From Mariniblastus sp. (GTDB taxonomy: Bacteria > Planctomycetota > Planctomycetia > Pirellulales > Pirellulaceae), in the NCBI GenBank assembly GCA_011523945.1, contig WTFU01000017.1, positions 1-64,000 of the forward strand: a stretch of 64,000 bases of DNA. Reading direction: 5' to 3'. This document shows, piece by piece, positions 9,835 to 18,406 of the stretch; position 1 is the stretch's first letter; each line of letters opens with the position of its first letter. A program made the translations under genes and the position numbers. The notes beneath the pieces are model-generated. The model was not told the DNA's origin. It worked only from the letters and a program-made list of their open reading frames with translations, and searched no databases.

Positions 9835-11463
9835 ATGAAATTAGCGAACCGGTGGGGGAAGGTTTCGGGTGTGCTGATTGCATTCATTTCCTCCGGTCTA
9901 TCGATCGTGATCTTGCTGGTGGTTGCTATTCAACTTCGGCCGGATGCGTTGCTTGAGGCAAGTCGTCAAACGGTTCGAATCTATTGCGCAGCCGGAATTG
10001 CAAAACCGGTAGAGGACATTGTGAATGCGTACAACGCACAATACGGAGCGGATGTAGAAATCGTCCGCACGGGTGGATCGGGAGAGCTTGCCGGCCAAAT
10101 TACAACCGAGTACGAGACAGAGTTGTCGGGCGGTGCGGATATTTATATTACTGCCGACGACCGACTTTTGGACAAAGCCCACAACTCCGGGGTGATTGCC
10201 GAACGCTTTCCGGTGGCCGAGCAGCGTCCCGTAATTGCGGTTCCCGTATCAAGTGAGCTACCACTCGGTGGTTTAAGTGAGATGTTGTCGAACGAGGAAG
10301 TGAAGTTTGGAATTGCCTCTGAGCGAGCAGCAGTAGGGAAATTGGTTCGAAGGGTAGCTTCTGATTTGCAGCTTCTCGATCAGTTGGAGCAACGCAAAGC
10401 CACCGATGCCGAAAACGTAATGACACTGGCGCAGGCGTTGGTGGCTGGAAGTCTCGATGCCGCGGTTATTTGGGATACGACCGTAAGTCAGTTGAATCAA
10501 GTCGGGGCTGAACCGGTTTTGAAAATCGCTGCCTTGGTTGATGTAAGCGACCAAACGAAAAGTGAGATTGCACTGGGAGTTGTGTCGACGACTCCATCCC
10601 CAACAGCCAGTTTGCAGTTCGCGCGGTTTCTAACCGCTAATCAAACCGGGCGACCTTCCTTTGAAAATTATGGGTTTTCGTTCTTGCCTGGTGATGATTG
10701 GGAGCAGGTCCCAGAAATTCATCTTTATTGTGGTTCGATGTTTACGCCGGTGATTGAAACTGCGATTCGAGAATTTGCGACTCGAGAAGGCATTAATCTT
10801 TATCCTCGCTGGGAGGGGTGTGGGAAACTGGTTGCCGCCATGCAAAGCATTCAAGATGAGGATCTCTTTCCGGATGCCTACCTTGCCTGTGATGAGTCCT
10901 TTTTGGTTCAGGTTCAGGAATTTTTTTATAATCCCATTGAGTTTAGTCAAAACGAAATTGTTTTGGCGGTAGCCAAGTCGGCACCGTCAGCGGTCCGGAG
11001 TCCTCTTGCGTTAGCGAATTCAGATCTGCGAGTTGGCATCTGTGATCCCGAGTATTCCGCACTCGGTTTTCTTACGCGTGAGATTCTCAGTCGCAATCGG
11101 GAAGCCACTGCTAAGCAGGCTGACGGTTCGCTTGGCGAAGAAAATTTGTATCAAGCAATTGAGCGTCAAGCGGTTGTTAAAGCGGACGTTGGTCCGACGT
11201 TGATTAGTCAATTGGTGGCCGGAGGGCTCGATGCGGCATTCGTTTATCGGTCGAATTTAGCTTCCGATCCAAAAACTCTTCAGGCTGTAAACGTGTATTC
11301 AATCGCCAGTGACCAGACTGGCGGAGTTGCGACTCAGCCGTGGGCGATTTCTAAGTCGAGTCGCAACCCTGCCTTGATGCAAAGGCTTTATGAATGGCTC
11401 GATCGTGCTGAGATAAAATCAAACTTAAAGGAAAACGGTTTCCTGGAGCCTGTATCGGACTGA
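9835..11463 (+). CDS. Tandem (ModA-ModA) molybdate-type substrate-binding protein
   Basis: After an N-terminal membrane helix (signal or anchor) there are two successive periplasmic binding protein type 2 domains of the ModA class. The first begins R-I-Y-C-A-A-G-I-A-K-P (about residues 45-285) and the second begins L-Y-C-G-S-M-F-T-P-V (about 295-540). Both contain the class features D-A-A-(V/F)-I/V-(W/Y) and a run of G-x-x-S-type ligand loops. ModA proteins bind molybdate or tungstate for import. A tandem copy in one chain is rare. I chose the ATG at 9835 (GAGGAAA just before it); a TTG at 9805 overlapping the ATPase stop is an alternative and gives 552 residues. It probably serves ModB/ModC downstream. 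Confidence 0.85.
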   Translation: MKLANRWGKVSGVLIAFISSGLSIVILLVVAIQLRPDALLEASRQTVRIYCAAGIAKPVEDIVNAYNAQYGADVEIVRTGGSGELAGQITTEYETELSGGADIYITADDRLLDKAHNSGVIAERFPVAEQRPVIAVPVSSELPLGGLSEMLSNEEVKFGIASERAAVGKLVRRVASDLQLLDQLEQRKATDAENVMTLAQALVAGSLDAAVIWDTTVSQLNQVGAEPVLKIAALVDVSDQTKSEIALGVVSTTPSPTASLQFARFLTANQTGRPSFENYGFSFLPGDDWEQVPEIHLYCGSMFTPVIETAIREFATREGINLYPRWEGCGKLVAAMQSIQDEDLFPDAYLACDESFLVQVQEFFYNPIEFSQNEIVLAVAKSAPSAVRSPLALANSDLRVGICDPEYSALGFLTREILSRNREATAKQADGSLGEENLYQAIERQAVVKADVGPTLISQLVAGGLDAAFVYRSNLASDPKTLQAVNVYSIASDQTGGVATQPWAISKSSRNPALMQRLYEWLDRAEIKSNLKENGFLEPVSD

Positions 11464-11660
11464 GTGTTGACCGTCGCCGAGATCTCTCATGAAGCTTGTT
11501 TTTACGACAGATCTTAATTGACCAAAGGTGATAATTCGGTGAAACTGATAGAGTTGGTTTGTTGAACGTGTTTTAGCAGTAATGTTTTGATGGTTGTGGT
11601 CCTCGATCGCTCCGTTCGGTTTTCATTGCTCAACGTCATTTTTGGTGCACTTGAAATCCG

Positions 11661-12596
11661 ATGTCAGACAATAACCCAAAATCGATTCGTCAGACGCGAA
11701 CTCAAAGGAATAGTTTGTTCTGGACGACGATGTCGGTTTTTGGAGTTTTCTACCTCGCCTTGATTATTGCCATGCTTGTGGCCGACTTTCAGTTTGCCAA
11801 TTGGTCCGATATGACGAGCTTACTTTCAGATGAGCGCGTGCGGTTTTCAATTTGGCTCAGTTTAATTTCTTGCACGATTGCGGCGATCTTATCCTTGTGG
11901 GTAGCGATTCCAACGGGTTTCTTACTGGCGAGATTAGGTTCGGAGTCAATGACGCAGCGGTTAGGGCAGCAGTCTTCCGGTAGGCGTCGTTTATTCCATT
12001 GGGCTCGCTATTCCGTCGATACACTTTTGGATATTCCAATCGTTTTACCTCCCTTGGTGGTTGGGATTAGCTTGCTGGTTCTATTTCAAACCCCCTTGGG
12101 ACGGTGGCTTGATCAACGAACCGGTGAGCTATTTGCATCGCTTGGCTATGCTGGAATTCGAGGGATTACGTATGAAATACCCGCGGTAATTTTAGCGCAG
12201 TTTACTGTTGCGGCAGCGTTTGCAGTGCGAACGATGCGTAATACATTTGAACAAATCGACGACCGGCCGGAGCGGGTGGCCATCACCCTTGGCGCCAGTC
12301 ACTACCAGGCTTTTTCGATGGTCGCGTTGCCCCAGGCATGGCGCGGTGTCGTGGCGGCATTTACGCTGGCCTGGGCGCGTTCGTTAGGCGAGTTTGGTCC
12401 GATATTGATTTTCGCTGGCACAGCGAGAATGAAGACCGAAGTGCTTTCGACAACGGTGTACTTAAATTTTCAATTTGGAAATCTGAGAGGTGCCGTTTCG
12501 GCATCACTGATTCTCGTCACATTAGCGATTGTTGTTCTTATTTTAACGCGTTTAATTACTCTTGGCGGGAGTTCAAAAAAAGGAGTAATCGTATGA
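11661..12596 (+). CDS. modB: Molybdate/tungstate ABC transporter permease (ModB-like)
   Basis: This 311-residue inner membrane permease has about six membrane helices and the binding-protein-dependent transport EAA-type loop (I-T-L-G-A-S-H-Y-Q-A-F, then A-L-P-Q-A-W-R-G-V), followed by R-S-L-G-E-F-G-P, which is characteristic of ModB/CysT permeases. With the ModA-type protein upstream and the ATPase overlapping downstream it would form an oxyanion importer. A longer than usual insertion at residues 90-115 separates helices. Molybdate is the likeliest substrate, but tungstate or another oxyanion cannot be excluded from sequence. Confidence 0.88.
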   Translation: MSDNNPKSIRQTRTQRNSLFWTTMSVFGVFYLALIIAMLVADFQFANWSDMTSLLSDERVRFSIWLSLISCTIAAILSLWVAIPTGFLLARLGSESMTQRLGQQSSGRRRLFHWARYSVDTLLDIPIVLPPLVVGISLLVLFQTPLGRWLDQRTGELFASLGYAGIRGITYEIPAVILAQFTVAAAFAVRTMRNTFEQIDDRPERVAITLGASHYQAFSMVALPQAWRGVVAAFTLAWARSLGEFGPILIFAGTARMKTEVLSTTVYLNFQFGNLRGAVSASLILVTLAIVVLILTRLITLGGSSKKGVIV

Positions 12597-13264
12597 TCTC
12601 AGTTCAGCAATTACTTCTCCGCCAAGGTGATTTCGAGTTGAGTCAAGTCAGTTTTGAAATCCCTCGTCATGCTTACGCGATTTTAATGGGCGCGACGGGC
12701 AGCGGTAAGACAACATTGCTGGAGTCAATTTGTGGCCTCAGGAGGATTTCAGGCGGAAAAATTTTTCTCGATGGTGATGAGATTACACGAACCCCTCCGG
12801 CGCAGCGGCAAATTGGTTACGTGCCGCAGGATTCTTCTTTATTTCCGACCATGAAAGTGCGTCGACAAATTGCCTTTGGAATGGAAGTCCGTGGGTTCAG
12901 CCAAGCGGAACGAAGTCAGCGAGTCGAGGAACTTGCTTCGAGCCTAAATATTACTGAAATTCTGGATCGTTACCCACGTGGACTTTCAGGTGGTGAAAAA
13001 CAGAGAGTGGCACTTGCTCGTGCCTTATCGTTTCGGCCCCGGTTGCTGTGTCTCGATGAACCACTGAGTGCATTAGATGGTGAGACTCGAAGTAATTTGA
13101 CGAAGCTGTTGAAAAAAATTCAGCAATCAGAATCGGTTACTGTCCTGCACATCACACATAATGTCGAAGAGGGGGTGGAGCTGGGAACCGTCCATTTTCG
13201 ATTAGCAAAAGGCGAGGTGCGGGCGGTTGCCCGTAGAGATTCAGGTGATAAAAATACAGCGTGA
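12593..13264 (+). CDS. modC: Molybdate-type ABC transporter ATP-binding protein (ModC-like)
   Basis: The ATG at 12593 overlaps the permease stop (ATGA) and has AGGAG at 12581-12585, so this start is well supported; the open frame extends further upstream but inside modB. The 223-residue ATPase has Walker A G-A-T-G-S-G-K-T-T, Q-loop V-P-Q-D-S-S-L-F-P, signature L-S-G-G-E-K-Q-R, and Walker B L-L-C-L-D-E-P-L-S-A-L-D. It lacks the C-terminal MOP/TOBE molybdate-sensing domain of classical ModC, ending soon after the H-loop, so feedback by bound oxyanion is not expected through this subunit. Confidence 0.9.
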   Translation: MISVQQLLLRQGDFELSQVSFEIPRHAYAILMGATGSGKTTLLESICGLRRISGGKIFLDGDEITRTPPAQRQIGYVPQDSSLFPTMKVRRQIAFGMEVRGFSQAERSQRVEELASSLNITEILDRYPRGLSGGEKQRVALARALSFRPRLLCLDEPLSALDGETRSNLTKLLKKIQQSESVTVLHITHNVEEGVELGTVHFRLAKGEVRAVARRDSGDKNTA

Positions 13265-13316
13265 ACTTTTAAGAAAGACACCCACTTCGAGAGCACTTGC
13301 ATCCTCCACTGGTTGA

Positions 13317-14087
13317 ATGATGGAAAACGAAATTCCGAAAAGTCCCGCGGCATCTCTGACTGAGGTTGAGCAGGCGACGTATCAATGGCAAATTTGGACG
13401 GATGGCTTTGGTGAAGAAGGCCAACGCCGATTAAAAAACAGCACTGTTTTGATTTCACGTTGTGGTGGCCTAGGCAGTGTGGTTGCGTATGAATTGGCGG
13501 CGGCAGGGGTGGGAAGGCTGGTTATCGCTCATGCAGGTAATGTGAAGCATTCCGATTTAAATCGTCAATTACTGATGACTTATGACTGGCTTGGTAAGCC
13601 ACGGATTGAGACGATCGAGCGTCGACTGAAGGAGTTGAATCCTCGGCTCGAAATTGTTCCGTTGGCAGCGAACTTGGATGATGAGTTGGCTGAAAAATGG
13701 GTACCAGAAGTGGATTTGTGTGTTGGTGCTGCACCGATGTTTCAAGAACGATTCGCAATGAATGATGCTTGCGTTCGCCATGTTAAACCGCATGTAAATT
13801 GTGCGATGTATGACACCTCCGCGACCATCACTACGTTTCCGGCCGGGGGGAAACCATGCTTGCGATGTTTGACACCTGAAGTTCCCGAGCACTGGAAACG
13901 GGAATTCCCGGTATTTGGGGCGACTTCCGGTACGGTCGCGTGTATGGGGGCATTGGAAGCTATCAAAGTGTTGGCGGGTTTTGGTCAGACGCTAGAAAAA
14001 CGTGTGCTCCATTTTGACTTGCGACAAATGGCATTTCACGAGGTTACCCTCCACCCTCGCGAAGATTGCAAAATTTGCGGGAAATAG
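13317..14087 (+). CDS. HesA/MoeB/ThiF family E1-like adenylyltransferase
   Basis: The 256-residue protein has the nucleotide loop G-G-L-G-S, the conserved D-x-N-R-Q (encoded as S-D-L-N-R-Q), and two cysteine pairs, C-L-R-C and C-K-I-C, that bind structural zinc in this family. MoeB and ThiF adenylate the C-terminal glycine of the ubiquitin-like proteins MoaD or ThiS. The position directly after a molybdate-type ABC operon suggests MoeB activity in molybdopterin synthesis, but no moaD or moaE is in the window, so ThiF cannot be excluded. There are two adjacent ATGs (13317 and 13320). No rhodanese domain is attached. Confidence 0.88.
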   Translation: MMENEIPKSPAASLTEVEQATYQWQIWTDGFGEEGQRRLKNSTVLISRCGGLGSVVAYELAAAGVGRLVIAHAGNVKHSDLNRQLLMTYDWLGKPRIETIERRLKELNPRLEIVPLAANLDDELAEKWVPEVDLCVGAAPMFQERFAMNDACVRHVKPHVNCAMYDTSATITTFPAGGKPCLRCLTPEVPEHWKREFPVFGATSGTVACMGALEAIKVLAGFGQTLEKRVLHFDLRQMAFHEVTLHPREDCKICGK

Positions 14088-14199
14088 TAATTGCAGCATC
14101 GGTCGCGTGCGAGTTGTTTGCCAATTTGACTATTCTTCTGTGGCGAAGATTGACTCGAAGAAAATCCAAGCAACAATCAAATTGAGTATTAAAGAATTT

Positions 14200-14901
14200 A
14201 TGGGTTTTAGTATGTCAAAATATTGCACTTTGTTGTTGATCGTCAGCCTTTGCGTTGGTTGCTTTCCAACTGAAAAAGAAGAGGTGGTCGAGCCGGTGAC
14301 GCTTCCTTCGGTGAATTGGGAAGAGGGTAAGACATCCGTCGAAAACGCAGCAACCGAGGGGGAGTATCGCGTCAAGTTTGAAACCACTGCAGGCGATTTT
14401 GTCCTCTTGGTTCATCGAGATTGGGCGCCGCTTGGAGCAGAACGCTTACACGCGTTGGTGGAAAGTAAGTTTTACGACGGTGTTGCTTTTCATCAGGTGA
14501 ATCCCGGCATGCTTCAATTTGGAATTAGTGGTGATCCCAAGGCGACCACATATTGGGACAAGCCGATTGCCGATGAGCCCGTGAAGGAAAGTAATTATGC
14601 TGCGGTGGTCTCGTTTGCAAAAAAAGGCGAGAACTCAAGAAGGACGCAACTTTGTCTTAGTCTTGTCGAAAACTCCTATATGGACGGGGAAGGTTACTCT
14701 CCTCTGGCTGAAGTTGAAAGCGGCTGGGAAGTTGTTAAAAGTATTAATTCAGAGTACGGAATTAACGCGAGTGAAGAAAAAATCAAACAGCAAGGGAACG
14801 AGTATATATTTAAAAATTTCCCGAACATGGATTACATCATCCAAGCAACCATCGTTTCAAATGAATCCGAATCCGATGAAGAGGCCGGTACACAAAAATA
14901 G
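14200..14901 (+). CDS. Cyclophilin-like peptidyl-prolyl isomerase lipoprotein
   Basis: The start is ATG 14200 or, equally likely, 14212, both of which give a lipoprotein signal ending L-C-V-G-C; the open frame upstream overlaps the E1 gene and is not coding. The mature part has a cyclophilin core: F-E-T-T-A-G-D-F, then Y-D-G-V-A-F-H-Q-V-N-P-G and a later N-S-R-R-T-Q-L segment. In active cyclophilins the F-H motif is followed by arginine and Q-F-F-I appears later; here these are F-H-Q and Q-L-C-L, so isomerase activity may be weak or absent. It would sit on a membrane facing the periplasm. A strong terminator overlaps its stop. Confidence 0.8.
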   Translation: MGFSMSKYCTLLLIVSLCVGCFPTEKEEVVEPVTLPSVNWEEGKTSVENAATEGEYRVKFETTAGDFVLLVHRDWAPLGAERLHALVESKFYDGVAFHQVNPGMLQFGISGDPKATTYWDKPIADEPVKESNYAAVVSFAKKGENSRRTQLCLSLVENSYMDGEGYSPLAEVESGWEVVKSINSEYGINASEEKIKQQGNEYIFKNFPNMDYIIQATIVSNESESDEEAGTQK

Positions 14902-14923
14902 CCGCCATTGAAGGCGGCTATTT
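14896..14923 (+). terminator. Rho-independent terminator after the cyclophilin gene
   Basis: A perfect 11-bp stem (arms 14896-14906 and 14913-14923, core GCCGCC/GGCGGC) with a 6-nt loop ATTGAA is followed by GTTTTCC. The left arm includes the stop codon of the cyclophilin-like gene. It is flanked by A and T runs and could also end the convergent sulfatase transcript. Confidence 0.85.
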
Positions 14924-14967
14924 GTTTTCCGTATTACTTGTCCGGAGAGGCAGAGGGCTACACTTGG

Positions 14968-16524
14968 TTACCGGCTTCGACCGTCTGCAATAATTTGGTT
15001 AAGTTTCGCCTTCATCTTTTTCGCAACTTCCGGATTCTCTTTTAATACGTTTTCTTTTTCTCCAGGGTCTTTTGCAAGATTAAAGAGCTGGAATTCGTCG
15101 ACGGTCGTATTGGCTAACTTTGCCTCGACGACAACATTTCTCGCTCGTTTTTTGCCGTGCCGCTGCAGTTTCCAGTCTCCCATTCTCAGACCGTACGAAC
15201 CGGTTGTTCCGTTGTCTTGCTGGACGAGGTGATCACGACCAGATGCCCCCGGTTTTCCCAGAAGGGCATCAATTACGTTATGACTGTCAACGCAATCTTT
15301 ATCGTCGACTTTCTGACCGGCTAAAGCAGCGAGGCTACTTGGAAGGTCAATGGTACATACCATTTCATCGCTGACCCCCGGTTTAATGCGCGTTGGCCAG
15401 CGTGTAATAAACGGGGTACGGGTGCCTCCCTCATAGATGCTGTACTTTCCTCCGGTAAAAGGACCGCCGGCGCGGTGTTTACCAATTTTTTCAATCGCTC
15501 CGTCTACATATCCATCATCCAATACCGGTCCGTTGTCGGAACAGAATACGACGAGTGTTTTATCGGTAAGTTTCAGCCGATCAAGCGTCTTCATGATCTC
15601 ACCAACACACCAATCGAGCTGGATAATCGCATCTCCCCGAAATCCAAGATCGGTTTTTCCTTGAAATCTCTCATGTGGAATTCGTGGAACATGAATGTCG
15701 TGTGAGGAAAAGAAAAGGAAGAATGGATTGTCCTTGTTGGCCTCCATGAATTCATTGGACTTTTCAACCCATTTGTCGGCGAGATCTTCATCTCGAAAAC
15801 GAGCGGCGTGTCCACCTGTGTAAAAGCCAATTCGGCTAATGCCGTTATGAATCGTGGAATTATGGCCGTGCGACCAGTCCATTTTTAATGAGCTTCGATG
15901 AGTGATTCCGGTTGGATGGTCTTCACTCGGTTTTTTCTTACCGACCCAAAGTGGATCTTTGGGGTCAAGATTGAGTACACGATGGTCCTCTACGTAAACC
16001 TGCGGAACACGATCATTCGTGGTTGGAAGTAAAAAGCAATGATCGAATCCAATTTCGAGCGGGCCTGGGTTTAGCTCTCCATTCCAATCCGGACCGCCAG
16101 GGTCTGATTTAGTCGCTTCTTTTCCCAATCCCAAATGCCACTTGCCGATAACCGCAGTTTCGTAGCCTGCTTTTTGCAAAAGAGACGCAACGGTTACGAC
16201 GCCAGGTTTAATGATAGCAGGGGCGCTCGGTGGCGCGATTCCAGTCCGTTTCGCGCGGAACGCATAATTGCCGGTCAGCATTGAGTAACGCGTAGGCGTA
16301 CAAGTCGAAGCTGAGCAATAGCCGCTGGTAAATCGCTGACCCTCAGCAGCAAGGCGGTCAATATTAGGAGTTTCTAATTCAGTGGCGCCATAGCAGGAGA
16401 CATCACCGTATCCCAAGTCATCCGCCATGATCACAATCACGTTCGGTTTGTCTTGGGCGAAAAGTGTCGCAGCCATCAGAGTGAGACAGGAAAATAAAAA
16501 ATAGCGAAGGTGGTGTTGAGGCAT
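14968..16524 (-). CDS. Secreted type I sulfatase (arylsulfatase family)
   Basis: This 518-residue protein has a signal peptide ending A-L-F-A-Q, then P-N-V-I-V-I-M-A-D-D-L-G with the metal-binding aspartates. The formylglycine-forming motif is C75-T-P-T-R, followed by Y-S-M-L-T-G. The G-K-W-H-L-G motif and the C-S-D-N-G-P metal site are present. The cysteine must be oxidised to formylglycine by a sulfatase-modifying enzyme encoded elsewhere. Such enzymes remove sulfate esters from marine polysaccharides, and planctomycetes carry many of them. The polymer is not predictable here; it is the only carbohydrate sulfatase in the window. Confidence 0.95.
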   Translation of the reverse strand: MPQHHLRYFLFSCLTLMAATLFAQDKPNVIVIMADDLGYGDVSCYGATELETPNIDRLAAEGQRFTSGYCSASTCTPTRYSMLTGNYAFRAKRTGIAPPSAPAIIKPGVVTVASLLQKAGYETAVIGKWHLGLGKEATKSDPGGPDWNGELNPGPLEIGFDHCFLLPTTNDRVPQVYVEDHRVLNLDPKDPLWVGKKKPSEDHPTGITHRSSLKMDWSHGHNSTIHNGISRIGFYTGGHAARFRDEDLADKWVEKSNEFMEANKDNPFFLFFSSHDIHVPRIPHERFQGKTDLGFRGDAIIQLDWCVGEIMKTLDRLKLTDKTLVVFCSDNGPVLDDGYVDGAIEKIGKHRAGGPFTGGKYSIYEGGTRTPFITRWPTRIKPGVSDEMVCTIDLPSSLAALAGQKVDDKDCVDSHNVIDALLGKPGASGRDHLVQQDNGTTGSYGLRMGDWKLQRHGKKRARNVVVEAKLANTTVDEFQLFNLAKDPGEKENVLKENPEVAKKMKAKLNQIIADGRSR

Positions 16525-16621
16525 GTCTTGGCGTCCGTTAATCGAGAAGTTTTAAACTCGGAAACTTAAGTTTATCTAATTTAAGGTGCCTTGAGGGAGA
16601 CGGGATTGAAAAAAAACTGAT

Positions 16622-18181
16622 TTATCTCCCGACGTTAATCCGTAATAGCCAATTCAGGATTTTCTGATTCATTGGTGTTAGTTTTGTCTTGTTAAATTGG
16701 TCACCAAGTTTCCGAATTGCATCCGCGTAAGTTGGATAGGGGTGAATGGTTGCCCCGATTTTAGAAAGCCCAATTTTATTGTTGATCGCGATGGTAACCT
16801 CGGAAATTAAGTCACCGGCATGGTCTGCAACAATGGTAGCTCCGACAATTTGGTCGGTGCCTTTTCGCGTGTGGACTTTAACAAAGCCTTCTTCAGTTGA
16901 TTCGAGAATAGCACGGTCGAGATGTTCAAATGACTGAGTGAAGGTGTCAATCTCAATCGATTGCTCTTTCGCTTCTTGAGGGTAAAGACCGACGTGAGCA
17001 ATCTCTGGGGATGTATAGGTTGCCCGTGGGATTAGAAGCTGGCTTGCTTTCTTTCGGCCAATCGGTCCGATTGCAAACAGAGCATTTTGAATTACGATCC
17101 GCGCCTGGAAGTCGGCAGCATGCGTAAATTTATATTTGGAACATATATCTCCAGCAGCAAAGATTTTTGGGTTGCTGGTTTGCATTGAATCATTAACGAC
17201 AATGCCCTGATCATTGTATTTCACCTTAGCCGACTCAAGGTTTAGGTTCTCAAGATTGGGGGTTCGCCCCACCGCGATTAAAAGTTGGTCAACCGTGGTT
17301 TCGAATGGAGGGTCATTGTCATTCTTCTGTCCGCGAACCAGAATTCCGTTTTCTGTTTTTTCGAGGGTTAGATTATTCGATTTGAGAAATAAGCTAATTT
17401 TCTCTTTTTTAAATTGGTCTTGCAGGACATTAGCTGCATCCGGTTCCTCTCGACTGAGGATATTGGGTCCTCGTTCAAAGAGCGATACCCGACTGCCGAA
17501 TCTTGCAAAGCACTGGGCGATTTCGCAACCGATTGGCCCCCCGCCAATGACGCCAAGTCGCGGTGGTAATTTGGTCAGAGAGAATAAAGTTTCGTTGGTT
17601 AAGAAGTCAACCTGATCGAGCCCGGGGATCTCTGGGATTTTAGCTCGGGCTCCAGACGCGATCACTGCCTTTTTAAATTTTAATTGTGTTGATGATTCGC
17701 TAGTTGATTGAATCGAGACCGTTTGCTCGTCGACAAAACTCCCTTGTCCAAAAAAAACATCAACCCCCAACTCTGCGAATCGTTTTGCTGAATCTACAGG
17801 GCTAATTTCAGAACGCTGTCGTCGCATTCTCTCCATGACCTCTGAAAAGTCGATGTCCGGGTTGCCGGCATTGGCAAAGCCCATTTTTTTAGCTCGCTGG
17901 TCGATGGCTGCAAGACGGGCTGATGCAATCAGACTTTTGGATGGAACGCATCCGACGTTGAGGCAATCGCCTCCCATTAACTCGCGCTCAATCAACGCAA
18001 CACGCGCTCCGAGGCCTGCCGCTGCCGCTGCGGTTACAAGTCCGGCAGTACCCGCACCAATTATCACCAAATGGTAGTTAGAAGCGGGTGATGGGTTTTT
18101 CCAATTGGGAGGATGAACTTTTGATTCGAGGTGCCGATTGTGTTCGTCGAAAGGAACTAATTGTGGAAGTTGATGGACCAT
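16622..18181 (-). CDS. Mercuric-reductase-like FAD/NAD(P) disulfide oxidoreductase
   Basis: The 519-residue flavoprotein has an N-terminal extension of about 35 residues, the FAD motif G-A-G-T-A-G, and the redox disulfide G-G-D-C-L-N-V-G-C-V-P-S-K (C73 and C78). An NAD(P) motif G-G-G-P-I-G and the second FAD motif A-A-G-D-I follow, and a dimerisation domain contains H-P-Y-P-T-Y near the C-terminus, which supplies the active-site histidine. The spacing matches MerA-like/SidA-type reductases more than lipoamide dehydrogenases. There is no MerA heavy-metal-associated domain and no C-terminal C-C pair, so mercury reduction is doubtful. It is monocistronic. Confidence 0.88.
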   Translation of the reverse strand: MVHQLPQLVPFDEHNRHLESKVHPPNWKNPSPASNYHLVIIGAGTAGLVTAAAAAGLGARVALIERELMGGDCLNVGCVPSKSLIASARLAAIDQRAKKMGFANAGNPDIDFSEVMERMRRQRSEISPVDSAKRFAELGVDVFFGQGSFVDEQTVSIQSTSESSTQLKFKKAVIASGARAKIPEIPGLDQVDFLTNETLFSLTKLPPRLGVIGGGPIGCEIAQCFARFGSRVSLFERGPNILSREEPDAANVLQDQFKKEKISLFLKSNNLTLEKTENGILVRGQKNDNDPPFETTVDQLLIAVGRTPNLENLNLESAKVKYNDQGIVVNDSMQTSNPKIFAAGDICSKYKFTHAADFQARIVIQNALFAIGPIGRKKASQLLIPRATYTSPEIAHVGLYPQEAKEQSIEIDTFTQSFEHLDRAILESTEEGFVKVHTRKGTDQIVGATIVADHAGDLISEVTIAINNKIGLSKIGATIHPYPTYADAIRKLGDQFNKTKLTPMNQKILNWLLRINVGR

Positions 18182-18406
18182 GAATTCACCTTAGAAAGTG
18201 GGTAGGCTTGTAGTCTAACGAGTTTTGAAGCGACACCACAGGACTGGTTGGAATGAGGTGACAGAGTGAATTGGATGATCGAGTCTGGACTTTGGGTTGG
18301 ACTGTTCGGAACCTGGTTAGAAAACTAAAATAATCAATTCAAATGATGGAAACCAAGATTTTATCGTGGTCTAAATCCAGTTTGCCTCGTTATTGATTTG
18401 TGCAAG

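Noticed and set aside
12338-13264. Long form of the ModC gene from 12338
   Set aside because: The first 85 codons lie inside modB in another frame; the ATG at 12593 with AGGAG is the real start.
14002-14199. Upstream extension of the cyclophilin-like gene
   Set aside because: It overlaps the E1 gene and the intergenic DNA; the lipoprotein signal starts at 14200 or 14212.
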